Shown here one piece after another: positions 60,921-64,000 of a stretch of DNA of 64,000 nt. This DNA comes from Fulvimarina endophytica. GTDB lineage: Bacteria > Pseudomonadota > Alphaproteobacteria > Rhizobiales > Rhizobiaceae. The stretch is taken from positions 124,001-188,000 of the forward strand of contig NZ_QURL01000007.1 in NCBI RefSeq assembly GCF_003403015.1, given 5' to 3'. A program made the translations under genes and the position numbers. The notes under the pieces are model-generated. The model searched no databases, was not told the origin of the DNA, and saw only the letters and a program-made list of their open reading frames with translations. How positions within the stretch are numbered: position 1 is the first letter of the stretch; each line of letters opens with the position of its first letter.

Positions 60921-61769
60921 ATGACCACCTATCTTGAAGCCGAAGCCGATCCCCAGCGCAATACGGGTGCGATCCGAATCTATGGACCGGAAGCCTTCGA
61001 GGGCATGCGCCGCGCCTCGCGCGTCACCGCCGAATGCCTCGATGCCCTCGTCGACATCGTCAAGCCGGGCGTGACGACCCAAGCCATCGACGATTTCGTC
61101 TGGCAGTTCGGCCTCGATCGCGGCGCCGCGCCGGCCTCGCTTCACTACCGGGGCTATACGAAGAGCGTCTGCACCTCGATCAATCACGTGGTCTGCCATG
61201 GCATTCCCAACCAGAAGCCGCTGAAGGAAGGCGATATCGTCAATATCGACGTGACCTATGTGGTCGACGGCTGGCACGGGGATTCCTCGCGCATGTATCC
61301 CGTCGGCCAGGTCAAGCGGGCGAGCGAACGGCTCTGCGAGGTCACCTATCGGGCGCTGCAGCTCGGCATCGCGGCGGTGAAACCCGGCGGCCATGTGGGC
61401 GATATCGGTGCGGCGATCGAGGAATACGCCGTTGCCGAGCGATGCTCGGTCGTGCGCGACTTCTGCGGCCACGGCGTCGGCAAGCTCTTCCACGACGCGC
61501 CGAACATCCTTCATTACGGAAGCCGTGGCGAAGGCGCGGAACTGCGGCCCGGCATGATCTTCACCATCGAGCCGATGATCAATACCGGCCGCCAGCATGT
61601 GAAGATCCTGGCCGATGGCTGGACGGCCGTCACGCGCGACCGCAGCCTGTCGGCGCAATACGAGCACTCCCTCGGTGTCACCGAGGATGGATGCGAGGTC
61701 TTCACCTATTCGCGCAACGGCTCGGATACGCCGGGGATCTCCGTTCCGCCACTGACCGACGCGGCCTGA
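60921..61769 (+). CDS. map: Type I methionine aminopeptidase
   Basis: Removes N-terminal Met from nascent proteins. 282 aa from the ATG before [10 protein letters not shown]. The five metal ligands are recognisable: two Asp in [14 protein letters not shown], His in [11 protein letters not shown], Glu in FTIEPMIN, and Glu in QYEHSLGV; the substrate His is in VVCHGIPN. Length is normal for the alphaproteobacterial form. Sits between sfsA and radC, a frequent order in Hyphomicrobiales. Confidence 0.97.
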   Translation: MTTYLEAEADPQRNTGAIRIYGPEAFEGMRRASRVTAECLDALVDIVKPGVTTQAIDDFVWQFGLDRGAAPASLHYRGYTKSVCTSINHVVCHGIPNQKPLKEGDIVNIDVTYVVDGWHGDSSRMYPVGQVKRASERLCEVTYRALQLGIAAVKPGGHVGDIGAAIEEYAVAERCSVVRDFCGHGVGKLFHDAPNILHYGSRGEGAELRPGMIFTIEPMINTGRQHVKILADGWTAVTRDRSLSAQYEHSLGVTEDGCEVFTYSRNGSDTPGISVPPLTDAA

Positions 61770-61785
61770 CGGACGGCGCGGGGCA

Positions 61786-62550
61786 ATGACGCGGAAGGGT
61801 GCGCCGGACACGGATGACGATACAGCGCGACCTTCGGGGCTCGAGGAGCGCGCGGGAAAGCCGGGACTTGCGGCGGCCCCGAGACATCACGACGGCCATC
61901 GCGAGCGATTGAAGGCCCGCTTCGCCGATCAGGGCTCGGATGCGCTCGCCGATTACGAATTTCTCGAACTCGTTCTTTTCCGATCGATTCCCCGCAAGGA
62001 CGTGAAACCGATCGCCAAGGCGCTGATCGCCCGGTTCGGCTCGCTCGCGGAGGTTCTCAATGCGCCGCGACGGCTTCTCACCGAGGTGGAAGGCGTGAAG
62101 GATGCCGTGGCGCTGGATCTAGCGATCATCGCCGGCATCAACCAGCGGGCCATGCGCTCGGCCGTGCGCAAGCGCGAGGTCTTGTCCTCATGGTCGGCGG
62201 TTCTCGAATACTGCACGGCCGTCATGGCGCACGAGCCGCGCGAGCAGTTCCGCCTGCTCTTTCTCGACAAGAAGAACGCCCTCATCGCCGACGAGGTGCA
62301 GGGCCAGGGAACGGTGGACCATACGCCGGTCTATCCGCGCGAGGTGGTGCGGCGGGCGCTGGAGCTGAACGCGACGGCGATCATCCTCGTCCACAACCAT
62401 CCTTCGGGAGACCCGACGCCCTCGCGCGCCGATATCGAGATGACGCGGACGATCCAGGAAACGGCGAAACCTTTGGGTATCAGCCTCCACGACCATATCA
62501 TCGTGGGCAAGAGCGGCCATGCGAGCCTGAGGGGGCTCAAGCTCATCTGA
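61786..62550 (+). CDS. radC: RadC family JAB1/MPN+ domain protein
   Basis: 254 aa. N-terminal helix-hairpin-helix-like region (about 35-120), then a C-terminal JAMM metalloprotease-like domain with [14 protein letters not shown], giving H203, H205 and D216 as likely zinc ligands. The name comes from an old link to DNA repair in E. coli that has since been withdrawn; the role is not known. Follows map by 16 bases. Confidence 0.94.
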   Translation: MTRKGAPDTDDDTARPSGLEERAGKPGLAAAPRHHDGHRERLKARFADQGSDALADYEFLELVLFRSIPRKDVKPIAKALIARFGSLAEVLNAPRRLLTEVEGVKDAVALDLAIIAGINQRAMRSAVRKREVLSSWSAVLEYCTAVMAHEPREQFRLLFLDKKNALIADEVQGQGTVDHTPVYPREVVRRALELNATAIILVHNHPSGDPTPSRADIEMTRTIQETAKPLGISLHDHIIVGKSGHASLRGLKLI

Positions 62551-62586
62551 GGGCCGGGCTCGGGGTGCGCCCGTCGAGCCATTCCT

Positions 62587-63183
62587 TCAGTGACGCGCGA
62601 TGATCTCGTCGCCATCGACCATCATGCGCATTCCGAGGCCGCCGGGCTTGCGGCGGGCGAGGAAGCGGGGACGGCGTGCCCGGTTGGCGGATCTGCGACG
62701 GGGAGCCGGATCGCCGGTCCGGACCGCGCCGAGGCTGTCTTCCAGCGCGACGACGGTGCCATCGGCCTCGATCATCAGCATGGGCAGGGAGAAGAAATCC
62801 GCCCAGGAGCGCCAGTCCGCGGCGATGTCGTAGAGATCGGAGGCGACCAGAAGGGGCACGCAGAGCGCGGGGTCGTTGGGATGGTGAAGTTCGAGCGTCA
62901 CGGTCACCGAGCCGTCGTCGTGCTCCATCGCGCGGGCGGCGATGCCCGAAAAGGCACGGGCCGACAGGGCGATCGAGACGGGCAGACCCGCCCGGCTCAG
63001 CTTGCGGTGGATGACGGCGCCGCGGGGTGTCACCTGATAGCGGATCGTCTCCTCGTCACCGGCGCCCGCCTTCACTTCGATCGCCTGCGAGGCCACCGGA
63101 AGGGACGGATCGATGCGGACGGGCGCTGCCGCCCATTCGGGGCGGGGAAGATGGTCCAGGCTCTGTGCAACGTTGATGGTCAT
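62587..63183 (-). CDS. DUF6101 family protein
   Basis: 198-aa protein of a family confined largely to Hyphomicrobiales, function unknown. No signal peptide. Visible features are a beta-rich middle (GSVTVTLELHHPNDPALCVPL) and a basic Arg-rich stretch (PAPRRRSANRARRPRFLARR) near residues 158-178, followed by GMRMMVDGDEIIARH. It converges on radC across 36 bases and has 163 bases before it with an AT-rich promoter-like segment. Confidence 0.85.
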   Translation of the reverse strand: MTINVAQSLDHLPRPEWAAAPVRIDPSLPVASQAIEVKAGAGDEETIRYQVTPRGAVIHRKLSRAGLPVSIALSARAFSGIAARAMEHDDGSVTVTLELHHPNDPALCVPLLVASDLYDIAADWRSWADFFSLPMLMIEADGTVVALEDSLGAVRTGDPAPRRRSANRARRPRFLARRKPGGLGMRMMVDGDEIIARH

Positions 63184-63346
63184 GACGCCTCTTGCCTCTC
63201 CTGAGAGCCGTTTTCGGCTTCTCTTGTCGGCCGGTGTCTCCCGGCCTTTGATGAGACCAATCTAGGCGCGCCCTGTTGCGCCCCGCCTAAGAAAGGCGGT
63301 TAAGCAAACTTCACCAGTTGCACAGTGAACGAAAAGAAAACTTGAA

Positions 63347-64000
63347 TTAGATCTTAATGACCTTGCCGGGGTTCATGATCTCGTAAGGATCGAGAGCCCG
63401 CTTGATGGCCCGCATCGCCTCGTATTCCGGGCCGGCCTTCGTGCGGGCGAGTTCGTCCGCCTTCAGGACGCCGATCCCGTGTTCGGCCGAGAAGCTGCCG
63501 TCGAAGCGACGGACGACGGCGTGGACCAGATCGTTCACCTCGTCGTATCGGGCCAGAAACTCAGGTTTGTCGGCACCGATCGGCTGCGAGACGTTGTAAT
63601 GGATATTGCCGTCGCCGAGATGGCCGAAGGGCACGGGCCGGGCGCCCGGAACGGCCGACAGAACGGCCTCGCCCGCCTCTGCCAGGAACTGCGGAATGCT
63701 CGCCACCGGCACCGAGACATCGTGCTTGATCGATCCGCCCTCGGGCTTCTGTGCCCAGCTCATCTCCTCGCGCATGCGCCAGAAGTCGTCGGCCTGCCGC
63801 CTGGACTGGGCGATGGCCGCATCCTCGACGATACCGGCCTCGAAGGCCTTGGTGAGAACGGCCTCCATCGTCTCGGACGCCTCCTCGACGGAGCGATGGG
63901 AGGTCACTTCGAGAAGCACGTACCAGTCATGGGGATCGGCCATGGGATCGCGCACGCCGTCGGTGTGCTTCAGCGTCATCTCCATGCCGATGCGGGGCAG
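63347..64000 (-). CDS. FAD-linked oxidase, D-2-hydroxy-acid dehydrogenase type (cut by window edge)
   Basis: Only the C-terminal 217 residues are in the window; the 5' part lies beyond position 64000, and the frame stays open to the edge. The visible part is the FAD-linked oxidase cap domain with PFGHLGDGNIHYNVSQP, AEHGIGVLKADEL and the end DPYEIMNPGKVIKI. The motif set matches D-2-hydroxyglutarate or D-lactate dehydrogenases of the GlcD group. It is a distant paralogue of the gene at 279-1700. Substrate cannot be told from this fragment. Confidence 0.9.
   Translation of the reverse strand: MPRIGMEMTLKHTDGVRDPMADPHDWYVLLEVTSHRSVEEASETMEAVLTKAFEAGIVEDAAIAQSRRQADDFWRMREEMSWAQKPEGGSIKHDVSVPVASIPQFLAEAGEAVLSAVPGARPVPFGHLGDGNIHYNVSQPIGADKPEFLARYDEVNDLVHAVVRRFDGSFSAEHGIGVLKADELARTKAGPEYEAMRAIKRALDPYEIMNPGKVIKI

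Noticed and set aside
63283..63299. Small hairpin CCGCCT/AGGCGG as terminator of the FAD-linked oxidase gene
   Set aside because: Six pairs and no T run; too short to support a call.

Overview
The window is high-GC chromosomal DNA from an alphaproteobacterium, most likely of the order Hyphomicrobiales (Rhizobiales). The reasons are the gene set and order: rpsB-tsf-pyrH-frr-uppS-cdsA-rseP-bamA-lpxD-fabZ-lpxA-lpxI-lpxB; a class II EPSP synthase next to a FYDLN-acid (TIGR02300-type) protein; EipB (DUF1849); a DUF1217 protein; DUF6101; HdaA; and a carboxypeptidase with a SPOR tail. Family level (for example Aurantimonadaceae) is only a guess. Almost everything looks like core genome. I see no prophage, insertion sequence, CRISPR array or rRNA operon, and only one tRNA.

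Layout. 0-8 kb: a D-lactate-dehydrogenase-type flavoprotein, aroQ, a CLC chloride transporter with CBS domains, a small XRE regulator with phased repeats upstream, a possible 50-aa protein, a phasin, and a DacF/DacC-type carboxypeptidase. 8-20 kb: parC, an unknown exported protein, a 2'-5' RNA ligase-like protein, aspS, rnd, and the overlapping ppk-ppx polyphosphate pair. 20-30 kb: hdaA and an AI-2E family permease in overlap, purM-purN in overlap, a YnfA-type membrane protein, a single-subunit molybdopterin oxidoreductase, a five-module DUF1217 protein, an Old Yellow Enzyme, rlmJ. 30-32 kb: an exported four-cysteine protein and a glutathione S-transferase.

32-46 kb is one long minus-strand block for translation and envelope synthesis. 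It begins with rpsB, tsf, pyrH and frr, passes through isoprenoid and phospholipid synthesis (uppS, cdsA) and site-2 proteolysis (rseP), and ends with outer-membrane assembly (bamA) and lipid A synthesis (lpxD, fabZ, lpxA, lpxI, lpxB). Many neighbours overlap by a few bases, which suggests translational coupling. No dxr lies between cdsA and rseP.

46-54 kb: eipB (envelope integrity), a RidA-GDPD-FemAB-like-HIT series, and clpS-clpA for N-end-rule proteolysis, closed by a strong terminator shared with a convergent sugar isomerase. 54-64 kb: tRNA-Ala(GGC), the acidic FYDLN protein, then aroA, a small membrane protein, cmk and rpsA in tight succession, sfsA-map-radC, DUF6101, and a second FAD-linked oxidase cut by the window edge.

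No complete undescribed system is evident. The observations most worth following are: an identical 13-bp TGCA-type operator upstream of both the phasin and the Old Yellow Enzyme genes; phased GTGCACC repeats beside the XRE gene; a pair of 80-bp intergenic repeats; the stand-alone five-module DUF1217 protein; a class II EPSP synthase with glycine at the glyphosate-determining position; and several uncharacterised exported or small membrane proteins.
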